A program made the translations under genes and the position numbers. The notes under the pieces are model-generated. The model saw only the letters and a list, made by a program, of their open reading frames with translations. It made no database searches and was not told where the DNA came from. Of a DNA stretch of 64,000 nt, positions 1 through 12,060 are shown one piece after another (the first letter of the stretch is position 1; each line of letters begins with the position of its first letter). The DNA comes from Ligustrum vulgare. Its lineage: Eukaryota > Streptophyta > Magnoliopsida > Lamiales > Oleaceae. The DNA is taken from the NCBI GenBank assembly GCA_963555705.1, contig OY743179.1, positions 22,266,692 to 22,330,691 on the forward strand, given 5' to 3'.

Positions 1-283
1 TTCATTGCCATGCCTGGAGGTTTTGGTACTTTAGAGGAAATCTTTAATATTATCTCATGGTCTCAATTAGATCTACATACTAAGCCTATTGGGCTTTTAA
101 ATGTTAACAATTTCTTTGATGGTTTGCTAACATTTCTTGATTATGCTATGGAACAGGGATTCATCTCTTCATTTTCTAGGGAGAATCCTTATTTCTGCTC
201 CTACTATCGAGGAACTGCTGGATAAGTTGCAATCATATATACCAATACAAGATCCAGCAGGATTAAAGATAGATTGGTCGTAA
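1..283 (+). pseudogene. LOG: LOG-type cytokinin riboside 5'-monophosphate phosphoribohydrolase, 3' end, frameshifted
   Basis: LOG enzymes release active cytokinin bases from their riboside monophosphates in the cytosol. The reading frame is open from base 1 and shows the family signature PGGFGTLEE (from position 13), which matches the PGGxGTxxE nucleotide-binding/catalytic motif. It is followed by segments resembling the LOG C-terminal half ([17 protein letters not shown]). In this frame translation ends at 225 with an unrelated tail. One base at 184-185 (GAGAATCC) shifts the frame: the next frame reads [18 protein letters not shown] and ends at TAA 281-283, which is the expected LOG C-terminus. 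The gene is therefore a 3' fragment, since its 5' part lies outside the window, with one extra base. This is either a recent pseudogene or an assembly error. The family call is firm; the loss of function is an inference. Confidence 0.72.
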
Positions 284-330
284 GGAGGGGAATCAAGTGA
301 AAATGGAGTCCGGTTAATGTAAATTTATCC

Positions 331-536
331 TTGTGAATCTCAAAATATTGTGAGTGGTAGAGTATGGGGTATTCTTACTCTTGAGACACACCTCTAATGT
401 TGATGAGTATTTGAACTTAATCTTGTGAATCTCAAAAGGATTTGGAGTGGTGGAGTACAGAGTATTCTTACTCTTGAGACACACAAAAAAGATTAGGGGT
501 GGTAGAGTATGGAGTATTATTACACCTGATACACAC
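331..536. repeat. Degenerate tandem repeat, three units of about 60 bp
   Basis: Three consecutive related blocks (331-392, 423-484, 491-536) share GTGAATCTCAAAA, GGAGTGGTGGAGTA-like and TATTCTTACTCTTGAGACACAC segments. The third is truncated at its left. They lie just downstream of the LOG stop codon. No coding potential is visible. Confidence 0.7.
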
Positions 537-844
537 TTCTACTTTTGAGAATTATAAATGTTTCCACCTTTTGTATTTTGCATGTATGACTCGTTTATGT
601 TTCTTCAGGAGCAATAATAATAATATCATTTCAATATGTTTAGATGATAATTTTTATTTCTTCTGGAATACATAAGTATTTATGCAAGAACTTTTCCAGA
701 TATTTATCATCTAATATTTATCTCATAATACTGATGAGATTATTTTCACATTAGCTATGTCCGTGCTATCATGTGATATTATCTTATCATACATCAACAT
801 TCTCTTGTTGAATAATTTATTTTCATCCACTCTTTCAAATACAG

Positions 845-988
845 ATATTGGTAACTTCTGGTACCATTGGATAAAATATTTTTATCAACATTCACCAACT
901 TTTTGGTAATGATAACTTCTGGTATCATTTGATAAAATATTATCTAACTTTAGTATTGATAACTTCTGGTATCATTTAATAAAGTATC
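845..988. repeat. Degenerate repeat, three copies of a ~35-bp unit
   Basis: The unit GATAACTTCTGGTATCATTTGATAAA occurs at about 845-881, 908-942 and 955-988 with few changes. It is separated by AT-rich spacers. The surrounding 540-1600 has no recognisable gene; 1207-1330 carries another loose repetition of AGTCATATCCAGTTAAGGTATA-like text. Confidence 0.6.
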
Positions 989-1339
989 AAATAACAATAA
1001 TATTGTATATATATTAACAATAATAATACAGGTGTTATACCACCACGTATATATGTTGACAACAACCTCTAATATGTTAGAATTAACCAACAACTGAGGT
1101 GTTTCTGAAATAATATAAAATATGAATATATGTAAAGTATTCCATGTATTCAATTGATAAACCGACTATATAGGCGGTGTCAATATAATGAAATAATTAC
1201 TTTTCATAAGTGAGCGAGTCATATCTTCAAATCCAGTCAAGGTATAATAGTCTAATCCGTTACGATAATGAGTCATATCCAGTTAAGGTATAAATTCAGT
1301 CCATAATAACTTAATCCATCACGGTATGACAATGATTAT

Positions 1340-2082
1340 ATTACTTATACATTGTTTAAAAATTTTAATTTATTTTGTTGATCACATATTAATCGTTAAT
1401 TTACGATTAATATACTTTTATGTATTACCAAGGGCAATATGGTCCATATTTTAATATATTGCTTATATGGATAAATCGAAACTGTCAATAGGTTTGAAAT
1501 TTAATTTAGAACAAACTTACTTTTGGTCCAAATTTCAAAATCCCGTCTGAAGTGCTCCAAAAACAGTTTTTAAGAAAACCGCCATGTTCGACCGCTGTGA
1601 AATTTCAAAATTGTACAAAATAGAAAAGTAAGATCATAGAAAAATCCAAAACATCAAGATGAACAAACTGCCTTTTGACACCATCGCCAGATTCTTCGTC
1701 ACGCGCCCCTCGACGTCCGAGCGTGGGCTTCACGCACCACCGCGCCGATGACTCTGCCGTCGCGCCGATGCCGGAGGATCGTCCCGTCACCGTGGTCATG
1801 GATCTGGTGTCCGATCATTGTTTTGATATACGGTTTGGTGTGAATTTACTTTAAAAGTTTCGGGTTATACATTTTTTCCAATTTTTCTATAGACTTGGAA
1901 TTGATTTTCTAATCTATGATGTATAAATGATTTTCTAACACCAAAAATACTAGATTTGGAAAATGAAATGTTGATTAATAATAATTTGGTTTCTGATACA
2001 GATGTTCATCATTTAGATGCATCTGTAGAACATTCTCCCGTCATATTACTCAATAGGTTAGAGACTCGTACTGATAACGTAT
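1340..2082. other. No recognised gene; short GC-rich island
   Basis: The DNA is AT-rich except for a GC-rich block at about 1668-1800, which is open on the minus strand for 64 codons but matches no protein I know. It lies beside a possible Copia primer site at 2055-2080, so it may be leader or gag sequence of a minus-strand element. Confidence 0.3.
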
Positions 2083-2340
2083 TGTGAAACTATCAAAATC
2101 TAACAAATATTAGAGAGAAAGAGATGGAGAGAATGAGAGAAACTCTTCTCATAATTGGTGCATTCATAATGAAATGAAATGGCTCATATTTATATGAGTG
2201 AACAATGACACAATCGTAATATGTAAAGTTTACAGAGCCATAATAGTAATTGTCATTCATACCTAATTTATAATAATAGTTTATAACAAGACACAATTAT
2301 TAGCTGGTCAATGTGGATAGTAATTTCATAGAGTAATTTT
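2052..2340 (-). mobile_element. Possible Copia primer-binding site and LTR remnant
   Basis: On the minus strand the sequence around 2060-2080 reads ATCAGTACGAGTCTC, similar to the initiator-tRNA-like primer sites that follow many plant Copia 5' LTRs. To its right, 2083 onward would be the LTR. A minus-strand TATA-like run lies near 2180-2195. No second LTR or target duplication was found, so this is tentative. Confidence 0.3.
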
Positions 2341-2844
2341 AGAGGGATATTTATTTTGAACATTTTAAAGTGACATTAGTGTTCAAAAAATTAAAATAAA
2401 ATGAGAGTCACACCTTCATAATAAGGGTTTCCATACATGAATATCATTAAACGCGCATGTTTGGTGCATATTATAAGACTTGATTAAACAATATACAAGA
2501 AAAATGAAATTCTTATCTTTTTTTCTCATAGTAGAACACTACAAAAACTCATTGCTTTAGGATTATAAGTCATGATACCCGAGGCTAATGATCAATTTTT
2601 ATCTACGAAAATATTTGATTGAAAGTTCTTTGCTGTTTTGAGGGTCGCTTAAACTTTTTCGAGAGAAATCCTTCGATTACGTAGGTGAAAGACTGTTGCT
2701 TTTGCCAGTGAATAATCCATATTCCGATGATAAATATTTGTCCGTGAAAAAAAATACATAAAATATAAAATGGACCTTCAAAAAAAGGCGCAAACTCTCG
2801 AAGTACTAAGTAACTTTTGGTGCAAAATTCACACCATAAGGGCG

Positions 2845-3088
2845 GCCCCCAGGGCACATCTCCAAGTGGCAAAGGGGATGGGTGGTAAGTGCTCAGCGCA
2901 GCTGTGTGCTTGGTTCGATTCCCCGCAAGGTGGAATTGGCCTTGTGGCAAGCGGGAGTTATTGAGATTTGCTCATGCTTACCATAAGTCCTTCCACCCTG
3001 GCTACTTGGAGGCATAACCTGGATTTACCTTCCCGAACCAATGGCCTTGGGCGTGGTCGGTTCGGGCCCTCAGGGTGTGGGCTACACC
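2845..3088 (+). mobile_element. tRNA-derived SINE with a perfect 17-bp target duplication
   Basis: A 244-bp GC-richer block is flanked on both sides by the identical 17-mer TTCACACCATAAGGGCG (2828-2844 and 3089-3105). Inside are an A-box-like TGGCAAAGGGG (2867-2877) and a perfect B-box GGTTCGATTCC (2912-2922) with tRNA-like spacing of 45 bases. Together these define a short interspersed element mobilised by target-primed reverse transcription. The 3' end lacks a poly(A) tail and ends GGGCTACACC, so its tail class is not the usual one. The perfect duplication suggests a recent insertion. Confidence 0.88.
2867..2922 (+). promoter_or_regulatory. RNA polymerase III internal promoter (A and B boxes) of the SINE
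   Basis: The A-box-like 2867-2877 and consensus B-box 2912-2922 would recruit TFIIIC. The B-box matches the GGTTCGANTCC consensus exactly. Confidence 0.75.
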
Positions 3089-3151
3089 TTCACACCATAA
3101 GGGCGAATATAAGTATGCAATTTACAAAGGCAAATACAGTAACATAACACT

Positions 3152-3309
<158 letters not shown>

Positions 3310-3663
3310 CAGTGCTTTCACGCTAAAAATATTGGGCATCAGCAATGGAAATTTTCATCACCACGTACGCTACTGTCCCGTTGCTAAAATCTATCATCGA
3401 TCAAAAATTGCTGCCGGTTCATTTTCATTCTTGGTGCAGATGGAGGATTCCAAAGGGATCGCATTGATCTGATAATATAAACAAGGCTTGATAAAACTGG
3501 TTTTGTTCTTGGATCATGTGATCCCTTGTGAATTTTCCATCAATATATTGCACTAATTAAATTCATTGTGAGCATACAGTTTCAAGTCAGTCCATCACTA
3601 CTTATCAAATACGTATCTATTTCTTTTCTTCCTGTAAGGAAGGCATAAGAATACACAGTTTTA

Positions 3664-3665
<2 letters not shown>

Positions 3666-3734
<69 letters not shown>
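3666..3734. repeat. (TA)n microsatellite, about 69 bp
   Basis: Uninterrupted AT alternation between GATCAATT-like flanks; likely polymorphic in length. Confidence 0.95.
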
Positions 3735-3736
<2 letters not shown>

Positions 3737-3779
3737 TCAATTATATATATTCATGGGTTGTCCTTATTTCAATTCTTGG

Positions 3780-4298
3780 TTAATTTGGGGTAAAGTTTTG
3801 AGAAATATTTGGGTGTTTGTGTTGGCAATTGAGATCAAGTCATCTATTTGTCCACATGACTCTTGTTTAAAGAATTTACTTTGAAGTGAGAAAGTATAAA
3901 TAGATGGAGAAAATAATAGTATGAAGGTTTACGTGAAAACTCCTTCACCGGGAAAAAAAATCACGGGATGTCAAAGACAAAAAATATTTCACTATATGAA
4001 AGAAAAAAAAAAAATATTACAAAAATATAGAATATTTCACACACCAAACTCCAAGCAAACCCAAGAAAAATTCATATTATTTGAGGCTTCAAAGGATGCT
4101 AAAGTCTCATCGATCCAAGATATATAGTCACAAAAATGGGGTAAATAAGCCTCTATTTGTAGGAACACAAAAGGTGATCCTTTTTTTATTTTTATGTGGG
4201 GGCATCATAACAATCCCGTCACAAGTACTAAAAATTATTTGGAACAAAATCATGTTTTAATTGGACAATACCAAGATTCTAACAATTTCCACCTTGAC
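3780..4298 (-). mobile_element. Copia LTR remnant with polypurine tract, minus strand
   Basis: Read on the minus strand, AAGGTGGAAAT is followed directly by TGTTAGAATC, the arrangement of a polypurine tract (about 4285-4298) against an LTR 5' end at 4284. The wording is the same as in the clear Copia element at 58145-60425 (AAGGTGGAGAT then TGTTGGG). The left limit of the LTR is uncertain, and no coding sequence of this element was found to the right (4300-5100 is AT-rich with no recognisable gene). Confidence 0.45.
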
Positions 4299-5119
4299 TT
4301 GAATTGTCCGAGGTTTTCATATAAGATTTCTTCCATATATCAACAAAAATTATTTGGGATAAACAAACGCACATGTATGTTTTTTCATAAACATTTCTTT
4401 ATGTACTAAACTCTATTTGATTTCATTGTTGCTTTTGATCTCTAAATCCATTTCTATGTACGTAGTACTTTTGATATATGAATATTGTGGCAATCTGATC
4501 TTTAATTTGTCTGCTACATTCCTCGTCATATTTATCTCCCTTTTTACTCTATTTATCATTCCTATTATTTTGTTTCTTGTTCTAAAGTATTAGAATTGTT
4601 AGGTTAGACTCCACGTTTGTTATCAAACCGAATTAATTCAAAAGAGTTAATTACTTCTTGTTGGTTGGTGTACCGTATACACACACAAGTTTACACCAAA
4701 AAGATTTGGGTATGTGCAATGAATGTTATGATATTACCCCATGTTTCTTTCTTGAATGCAAGTTAGTGGTATATCAATATATGTACACTTAGCAAAGTCC
4801 GTAAATGTTGAAATCCTAGGCAATATCTTTATTTCTTTCCCTTTTTCTTTTAGAGTATACAAGTGTCAAGGACAATTCAAGAATAATGACACATTAATGA
4901 GGGCATTTATGTCCAAAAGTATTTCTCATAGGACTTTTAGCCCAAACTTAGAATTTACATTTGGAAAATTGCATTGGAACATAACTACTTATAAATTCAA
5001 AATCCAATCTTGGAACTTTTTTATCCAAAACTTAGGTGTTAAATAGATTTTTTAATACTGATAATAAATTAAAATTAAATCACACCCACTCACTAATTCT
5101 CACATTTCACACACAATCT

Positions 5120-5681
5120 CCCCCCCCCCCCCCCAAATTCCGACAGAAAGAGACAACATTGCAGGCAAAGGGAGATAGGTTTTGAGCTAGAATCAAAATG
5201 TGCTCAATAGTCTCAAACATGGGTTTTGAGCCTGATGTGAAGTTACACCTAGATTAAACGATGGAAAATGTTCCAGAGGTTGCAGCTACCTAGGTTCACG
5301 TCGACTGTCGTCTGATTTAGTTGGAAGTCTCTGTCGAAGATCTGGTCTGCTTGGGTAGAGCTAGGCTGCAATTTGGGACGATGCAATCATAATCTATACA
5401 TTACACGTTACAGACAGTCATAGTTTTTACATACATGATTACAAATAATCACAGTTCATACAGACTTGGTTACACTTATCACATAATTGGTTACAAATAG
5501 TCACAGTTTACATAGACTCGAACCAATCAATGCATCACACTTAACATGGAATTTGTCACGATTAGTCACATTACAATCAATGCATTACAGGTCACATATA
5601 TTCACAATTTTAATAGACCCGACCACAAACAGTTAAATACCATACATATCTGGTCACCATCTCTCTCTCTCTCTCTCTCTC
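5120..5681. repeat. Homopolymer C15, diverged repeats and (CT)n tract
   Basis: A run of 15 C occurs at 5120-5134. The stretch 5390-5640 repeats phrases such as ATTACAAATAGTCACAGTT loosely, and (TC)n occupies 5660-5681. No gene is visible between 5040 and the hAT element. Confidence 0.7.
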
Positions 5682-5786
5682 ACATTTTCAAAAACCTTTA
5701 GTAACCCATTTTAATCTTCACTAGCAACCACATTCAATCTAAAAACGAAAAGGAAGAAACAAAATTGCCTCATAAACTGCAGTAAC

Positions 5787-8700
5787 CATGGGCAGATTTA
5801 GCATAGGCCCATACTGGGCTAAAGCCCAGTGCTTGTATAGACAAGATTCTGTATAAAAAAAAAAAAAAAAAACTAGTTAATAGTTCGGCCCAAATAATTA
5901 CCCAGCTCGGCCCATTTGAAATTTACCCAAACAGCAGCCCAACTCCCAACACAACGTCCATTTCCATTTCTTCCTTTCCTCTATCATTTTCCTCACTTCG
6001 TCCACCCCATTTCCCCAACCCAATCAGTATCAAACCTTCCGCCCTTCACTACACCTTCGACCTTCAGCTCTGCCACCGCCATTAGCTGCAGCGTCGCTCC
6101 GAAAGTTTCAACAATCAGCCAACAGCAGCGCAGCTCTAGCACCGCTGCACCAGCATCAACAGGCTGCAGGCAGCAACAGCGCAACTCAGCTCTCCACTGC
6201 TCGTCCGGGACCCGGGTCGCATCGCCTCGTCCTCACCTTGCAGCGGTGGCACCGCTGGCCGTCGGACATGAGGTTCTTCAGTTCTTCTTCAGTTCTTTAG
6301 ACTTAAGGTTAAGTTCTTCACTTCTTTATTTCTTCTCTTCTTCACTTCTTCAGTTCTTCTACTCTTAAGTTAGAACTAATCAACTAAACTAGTTAACTAA
6401 CTTAATTTCTTCTGAGTTTTGCTGTTGCTGAACTCACTGCTTCAATATTACAAATAATTTGTTATTTGTAATTGTTAGTTTAATGTTATGTTAATATCAA
6501 TTTGCAAATTGAAATTGCAGGTAGCAGGAACTGGAAGGACCAGAAAGAATTATAAATTAGAAATTTCAAATTAGGCAAAGTTGCTGTCTTGCTGAGCTTG
6601 ATAAATATCATAAAAAGGTTAGTGCCTAATGTTATTGGAATTTAATTTGATATTGAATTTTTGATTTGAGATTTGAGAATGGGATATTCAGATAATCAGA
6701 TTTTTAATTTGAGAATGTGAATATAATCATTAGATAATTTGAGAATGTGATATTGATTTTTAATTTTTGAATTGAGAATGTGATATTAGAATAATAGAAT
6801 GTGATTTTTAGTTTTAGTATTGATTAACTTCGTTGCAACTTAGCTACAAAATGGAACGACACCAATTGGGCAAGAAACCGGAACTATTGATATCCTCATT
6901 TTTCAAAAAAAGGATCATCAACTTAGACTGCCTAGTCGTGACAGCACTTCGGGTCATGTAGAGGGACAACAATCTAATGAAGCAACTTCGATTCCTTCTA
7001 TGCTAAATCCTTCGACATCCATTCCGCATAATGAAAATCAAGCATCTCAAAATCCAAATTTACAATCATCTGCTTCTATTGAAAGGGATCTTGGGAAGAG
7101 AATGAAGATATGTGCATATCCTTCTAATTTATGGGATGAGATAAGACGAAAATATTTAATTGTTGGGTCTTATCAATCAATCTTGTTGGAGTATCCGGAT
7201 ACAACTTTTGGAATTCAAAAACGTCGATTTCAGAAAAATTGGTGAGTATTCGCCTACATCAAATAAGGATTATTGTTTTTATTGCTTTCTTTTTCTGAAT
7301 GATGTTTCAATGAGTAATATTTCATCGCTGGAAAATGAAGGGTTTGACAATTGGAAAAGGGTGAACCAAGGAGAAAAATGTGCATTTCTTACACATATTG
7401 GTTGTACATTGTCATCACCTCATATGACATGTGTCAGAAAGGCCGAGGATTTGATGAAGCCTTCTCAACATATTGAGCACGTCATATTTGCCCAAACACA
7501 AGGGAAAAGGACAAGGCTTTTTTGCGCTTGAAGACTTCCATAAAGTCTTGTAAGTGGCTACCACTTCAAAATTGTTCTTTTAGAGGTCACGATGAATCTG
7601 CATCTTCATCAAACCGTGGAAATTTCATTAAATTGGTGAAGGCTTTTGCAGAAATGAATATGAAAATTGATAAAGTTGTATTGGAGAATCCTCCTAAAAA
7701 TGCCCAATACATTACTCCAGATATCCAAAAAGATATTTTGAACATCATGGGTAGAAGAATACGACATATGATTCGTGAAGAAGTTGGGGATGGATACTTT
7801 AGTATTCTTGTTGATGAAGCAAAAGATGTATCTGATCGAGTACAAATGACTATTATTTTGAGGTTTGTGGATAAAGAAGGGGATCTAAAAGAACGCTTTT
7901 TGGCAATCAAAAGTGTCAGCGACACAACTTCATTAACTTTGAAGAAGGAGATGGGTGATGTTTTTGTCCTTCATAACCTCCAAGTTCAGAAATTGAGAGG
8001 TCAAGGGTACGAAGGTGATAACAATATGTGTGGTGCATGGAATGGACTTCAAGCGTTATTTCTTAGATTGCCCATATGCATACTATATCCATTGCTTTGC
8101 CCACCGATTACAGTCGACTTTGGTTGCAGCAGCTAAGGATGTAAGTATTATTTGGGAATTCTTCTCTCATTTGGTTAATGTTGTTAATATTATCACTTCC
8201 TCTCCTAAGCGTATTGCTGAGTTGAAAGCTACTCATAGAACTGAAATTCAAAATATGTTAAATGCTGGAGAGCATGAATCTGGACGTGGGTTAAATCAAA
8301 TGGGTAATTTGCAGCGATCGGAAGCTACTCGTTGGAGCTCTCATTATGAATCTATAAAGAGCTTGATAGATATGTATGGTGCAACTTGCAAAGTGCTTGA
8401 ATACCTTATAGAACATTCTACAAATGTAAGCTCCAAGTCCGAAGTTTGTGGAACTTATGAAAATATGGCAAAGTTCGAATTTGTGTTCGTCTTGCATTTT
8501 GTGTGCGATTAGATTTGTCAAGTCTACAAAGTCCGTTCTTCAACAAATGAGAGAAAGTGGTTGGGAAAAATTACTTTCAGAAGTGAAAGTTTTTTGCACG
8601 AGAAATAACATTGATGTGCCGGACCTGGATTGTTTATATAAGATTGTCGCATTCGTGAGCAAATTACAGTTGAGCATCATTACCACTTTGATGTTTTCAG

Positions 8701-9339
8701 TGAAGTAATTGATTACATCCTGATAGAGTTAAATACGAGGTTTAATGACACATCATTAGAACTCCTTTCTCTGATGGTGGCTCTGGATCCTAAAAATTCT
8801 TTTGAATCATTAAAAGTGATGATATATGCAAGCTTGCAAAGACTTTCTATCCTGGAGATTTCATAGATCAAGACATCATTGCTTTGGAATATGAGTTGAG
8901 ACATTTTCAGCTCGATGTGATACCCGATCCTCAATTTCAGGTATCCTCTCTAGTTGAGTTAAACAAGAAGTTGACCAAGAGGGGAAGGTCAAAGATTTAC
9001 GTCATGTTGACTAGATTGATTCATCTTATTTTGACATTACCAGTTTCCACTGCCACTACTAAGCGAGCATTTTCGGTAATGAAACATGTGAAGACGGCAC
9101 TTCGTAACAAAATGGAGGATGATTTTCTTGTAGATTGTTTGTCAATCCACATCGAACGATGTTTAGTTAAGAAAATAGATGTAGAATCTATTATAGATGA
9201 ATTTTATGCTTTGAAACCTCGTCGTTCGCAATTTTGTGAAACATTTCGATGTAACTACTATTTTTGTAATGTAACTTTTGTTACATTACACTTTTTAGAA
9301 TTCAGCTCGATCTAGTTGGAAATCCTGAATTCGCCACTG
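5787..9339 (+). mobile_element. Complete but dead hAT transposon with 8-bp target duplication
   Basis: The right end reads (outward, minus strand) CAGTGGCGAATTCAGGATTT and the left end CATGGGCAGATTTAGCA, imperfect inverted termini of the hAT type. The 8 bases outside are GCAGTAAC (5779-5786) and GCAGCAAC (9340-9347), 7/8 identical, as expected for the hAT 8-bp duplication. The body (3.55 kb) holds a transposase pseudogene in its right half and a non-coding leader (5800-6850) with an A18 run at 5855-5872. Size and layout fit an autonomous founder copy that has since decayed. Confidence 0.85.
6851..9240 (+). pseudogene. hAT transposase, TTF-finger/ZMYM1-like, multiply frameshifted
   Basis: The transposase would bind the element's ends and cut and paste it in the nucleus. 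Order of remnants: an N-terminal start at 6851 followed by an early stop; GKRMKICAYP and DEIRRKYL near 7100-7150; a TTF-type finger segment with CFYC near 7275; FDNWKRVNQG near 7345; a DUF4371-like block with LVDEAKDVSD (about 7808); YYIHCFAHRLQ (about 8080) and ATRWSSHYESI (about 8325); and the C-terminal hAT dimerisation block LTLPVSTATTKRAFSVMK at about 9030-9085. These pieces lie in different frames, with at least four shifts or stops, so no functional protein can be made. The family call rests on motif order. Confidence 0.85.
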
Positions 9340-9347
9340 GCAGCAAC

Positions 9348-9673
9348 AAGAAACGCCCAAACAAATTTGTCTCCATAACACACACCTAAGAGAAGTATAG
9401 GCAACTTCTATTTAGCAGGAGAAGGGGCAGTGAGATGATAAAAGATTTATTTATTAAATAATTTTATATAAATTTTATACTAAGCATCTGAATCTTAAGA
9501 ATGATTTTGTTTGTTAGTTTTGAAATGTTATTCTTTATAGCTTGTAGTGATGGCTTTTTCCCTTTTATAACTGGGTTAAAACCCGGAAAGAAGTCCATGT
9601 CCATGGAATGATGGAAGGCAGCAGGATCTGTTAACAGTGGAGCCCATTTAGATTTTTGATCTAATAAATTATA
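9348..9673. other. Spacer between hAT element and Helitron, nothing recognised
   Basis: AT-rich sequence without open frame, repeat or terminal motif. Confidence 0.5.
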
Positions 9674-10047
9674 TCTCTACTAACTTAAAAAGTATGGATG
9701 TGGAAGAATCTTTCACATTCCAATTTTGTCCTCATTTTTTTTTAAATTTTTACCAATTAGACCCTCCTCCTTGCCAATTAAAAACTTAGGTTACACAAAA
9801 GATAACGACCCTGCCTCTACCCATTATGCTTCTCCTCCCCCATTGAAAAAAGACTCTTCCCATCGCCGCCTCCCATCGCCAGATCCTAGCAACCAAACAA
9901 CCTCGATAGCAGAGAGAAGAAATCAAACGAATTGAAATAGTACACTTTTCTCTGATTAAGCACTCGATTGGCTGACTTGAGAAATGATTCCCAATTTATG
10001 GATTTCAATTTAAGCAATATTTACTGGATTCATTCACTATATTGAAC

Positions 10048-10283
10048 ATGGGGGATGGAAAGGCAAATAACCCGAATTCCCATTCTAACAACAATAGCAG
10101 TAGTAACAAGCCTGAGTAGCTGGAGCAGTACGATGTGATTGGGAAAATCGGGGAGGATACTTATGGGTTGTTTTTCTTGGAGAAGGTAAAGTCGAATCGC
10201 TCAAAACCCATTGCAATCAAGAAGTTCAAGCAGTCTAAAGATGGAGATGGCGTCTCTCTCTCTCTGCTATTCGTGAAATTATG
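10048..10283 (+). pseudogene. CDKE: CDKE/CDK8-type cyclin-dependent kinase, exon 1 fragment
   Basis: CDKE is the kinase of the Mediator CDK8 module, which modulates RNA polymerase II transcription. Translation from ATG 10048 gives MGDGKANN, an Asn/Ser-rich stretch, then [20 protein letters not shown] and [17 protein letters not shown], matching the CDKE N-terminus and glycine-rich loop. Damage: TAG replaces the Trp codon after KPE; the loop reads GEDTYG where CDKE has GEGTYG; and a CT-repeat expansion shifts the frame so that AIREIM lies in another frame. ATG at 10281-10283 is followed by GTAAAC, a splice donor at the exon border. No later kinase exon follows. The fragment ends inside what looks like intron 1, as expected for capture by the surrounding Helitron. 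Confidence 0.8.
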
Positions 10284-12060
10284 GTAAACCCCCGTGTGTG
10301 TGGTTATGTGCACGTGTCTACCTGTATATGTGTATGCATTCATGCGTAGATAAGAATATTGATTTTCTTTAATTCATTATAGCCTTTTGCTTTACTTAAA
10401 TCTACAACAGATGCAAAATTCTCATTTTGGCAATATAACCATTCATGCTGTCATAAGAAGTTAGAAAGAAGCCTTATGAAATTAATAGTTCAATCCAAGC
10501 TATGTTTATGGTACTGCTAATGCAATTGTTGTACTTATCCATTCAGATAAAAGCTATAGATGTTGTTCAACTCATTGAATAGATGGAGATGGAAATTTCA
10601 AAGTTGATGGAATGGATAATTTCATGAAGTTAGACTTACTGAGTGTGGACTTTCTTATGCTATCATCTTTCTTGTGATTTTCATCAATTGACCATTTACT
10701 GGACTTTGAGAGGCTCGATTAACCTATTATATTTTTAAACTTAAAACCCTTTATTTTAGTTATTTTTCTTCTAGCATCCACTTCTATGCGACATTTAATT
10801 TTGGTATCTTTGCAACCCAAAGATTTTTGTTTCGTAATGTGTCAATGTTAGCTTTTAAATTTATTCCGTGATTTTGAAGCATGGTTACAGGTGGTCGGAT
10901 GTGGAGCAAACCTGTTCAGGTGGTTAGTGGTATACATTGGTCAGGTTTAAATTGATTCCATGGTTTTGAACTTATTCGTGTTTTAGATGATTGTATCCAA
11001 TTTGTTATTGACCCACGTTATCTTCTGTTTGCTGTATATACTTACATTTTGAGTGTAATATCTCCATTTTTGTATCTATACATATACTGAAAACTCCATC
11101 TTGATGGAGTGAGTCATAAATGCATTTCTATACTTAAAACGTATTACTGACTATTAAGACTTGAGATTTATGAATGTTTATCACTTATAAATTATGGGAT
11201 TTATTTTTGTGGTGGTTTGAGCATTTTAAACTAGTGCCCTCTACAATTGCAAGTTTATAACTTGAGATTTTTGTTGGTTCGCCAGAGGTCAATGTATTTG
11301 GGAAAGTGTTTATAATCCAGTTTATAATCAGCACAATTTCTCAAATCACTTTTTAACCACACATCTTTTCTCTCTTCAATTTTTAACCACACATCTTCAT
11401 TGATCTGAATAGAGGCAGAAACATTTTTATATAATTTTTTAGAGGAGTTCTAATAGATGGGTGTGGGGTTGTGTATAATCTTTAACTGTGACTTATTCCA
11501 TGCATGCCTTGCAATATAGATATTGTAGCAAATTTATGTTACATATAAATGCCTCTTTACATGTTGCAAAACTTAATGTTGAAGAGATGCACCAAATCAG
11601 TGTCCATTACAAATTTCAATAGTTTCTGTTGTACTTTGCATGGGCTATTCTTTTGGCATTGAATTTAGCATTCATTTTTTTTTGCCCTCCACAAAAATTC
11701 TTCTTATTACTTAGTATATAATTACTTATATAAATTTTTTTTCGAACAACTTTGATTTTTTTATCTTTTTCCAATAAAATAAAATTATTTTGACTATTTG
11801 GTACAGGATATGTGATACCTGTACTCTTTCCTGTTATTATTTCAGTAATAATTTTCCCTTTCTCCCTCATTTGGGTATTTAATAATGTCTGTACATTATG
11901 GTAAGTTTCATCGAGGAAAAGATACAACACTCTATTCAAAACTTTGTAAGATATCAATATTTTCAATTTTAGTTTTGCCTTTAACATTCTTAATGACCTC
12001 AATTTTCTTAAAATAAATTTAACTTCAAATTTAATACTCATCATATATCGTTTACGTGAG

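Noticed and set aside
1605..1799. 64-codon minus-strand frame in a GC-rich island
   Set aside because: No recognisable domain and a composition-driven open frame.
2538..2560. CACTACAAAAACTC as a possible CACTA transposon terminus
   Set aside because: No matching inverted end, no 3-bp duplication and no CACTA proteins nearby.
2860..2932. A real tRNA gene at the A/B boxes
   Set aside because: No complete cloverleaf is apparent and the block is bounded by a 17-bp duplication 244 bp apart, i.e. a SINE.
2603..2950. 115-codon minus-strand frame overlapping the SINE
   Set aside because: Spans the SINE and its flank; not a gene.
5916..6368. 150-codon open frame in the left part of the hAT element
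   Set aside because: Low-complexity Phe/Ser/Pro composition, no family resemblance, lies in the element's non-coding leader.
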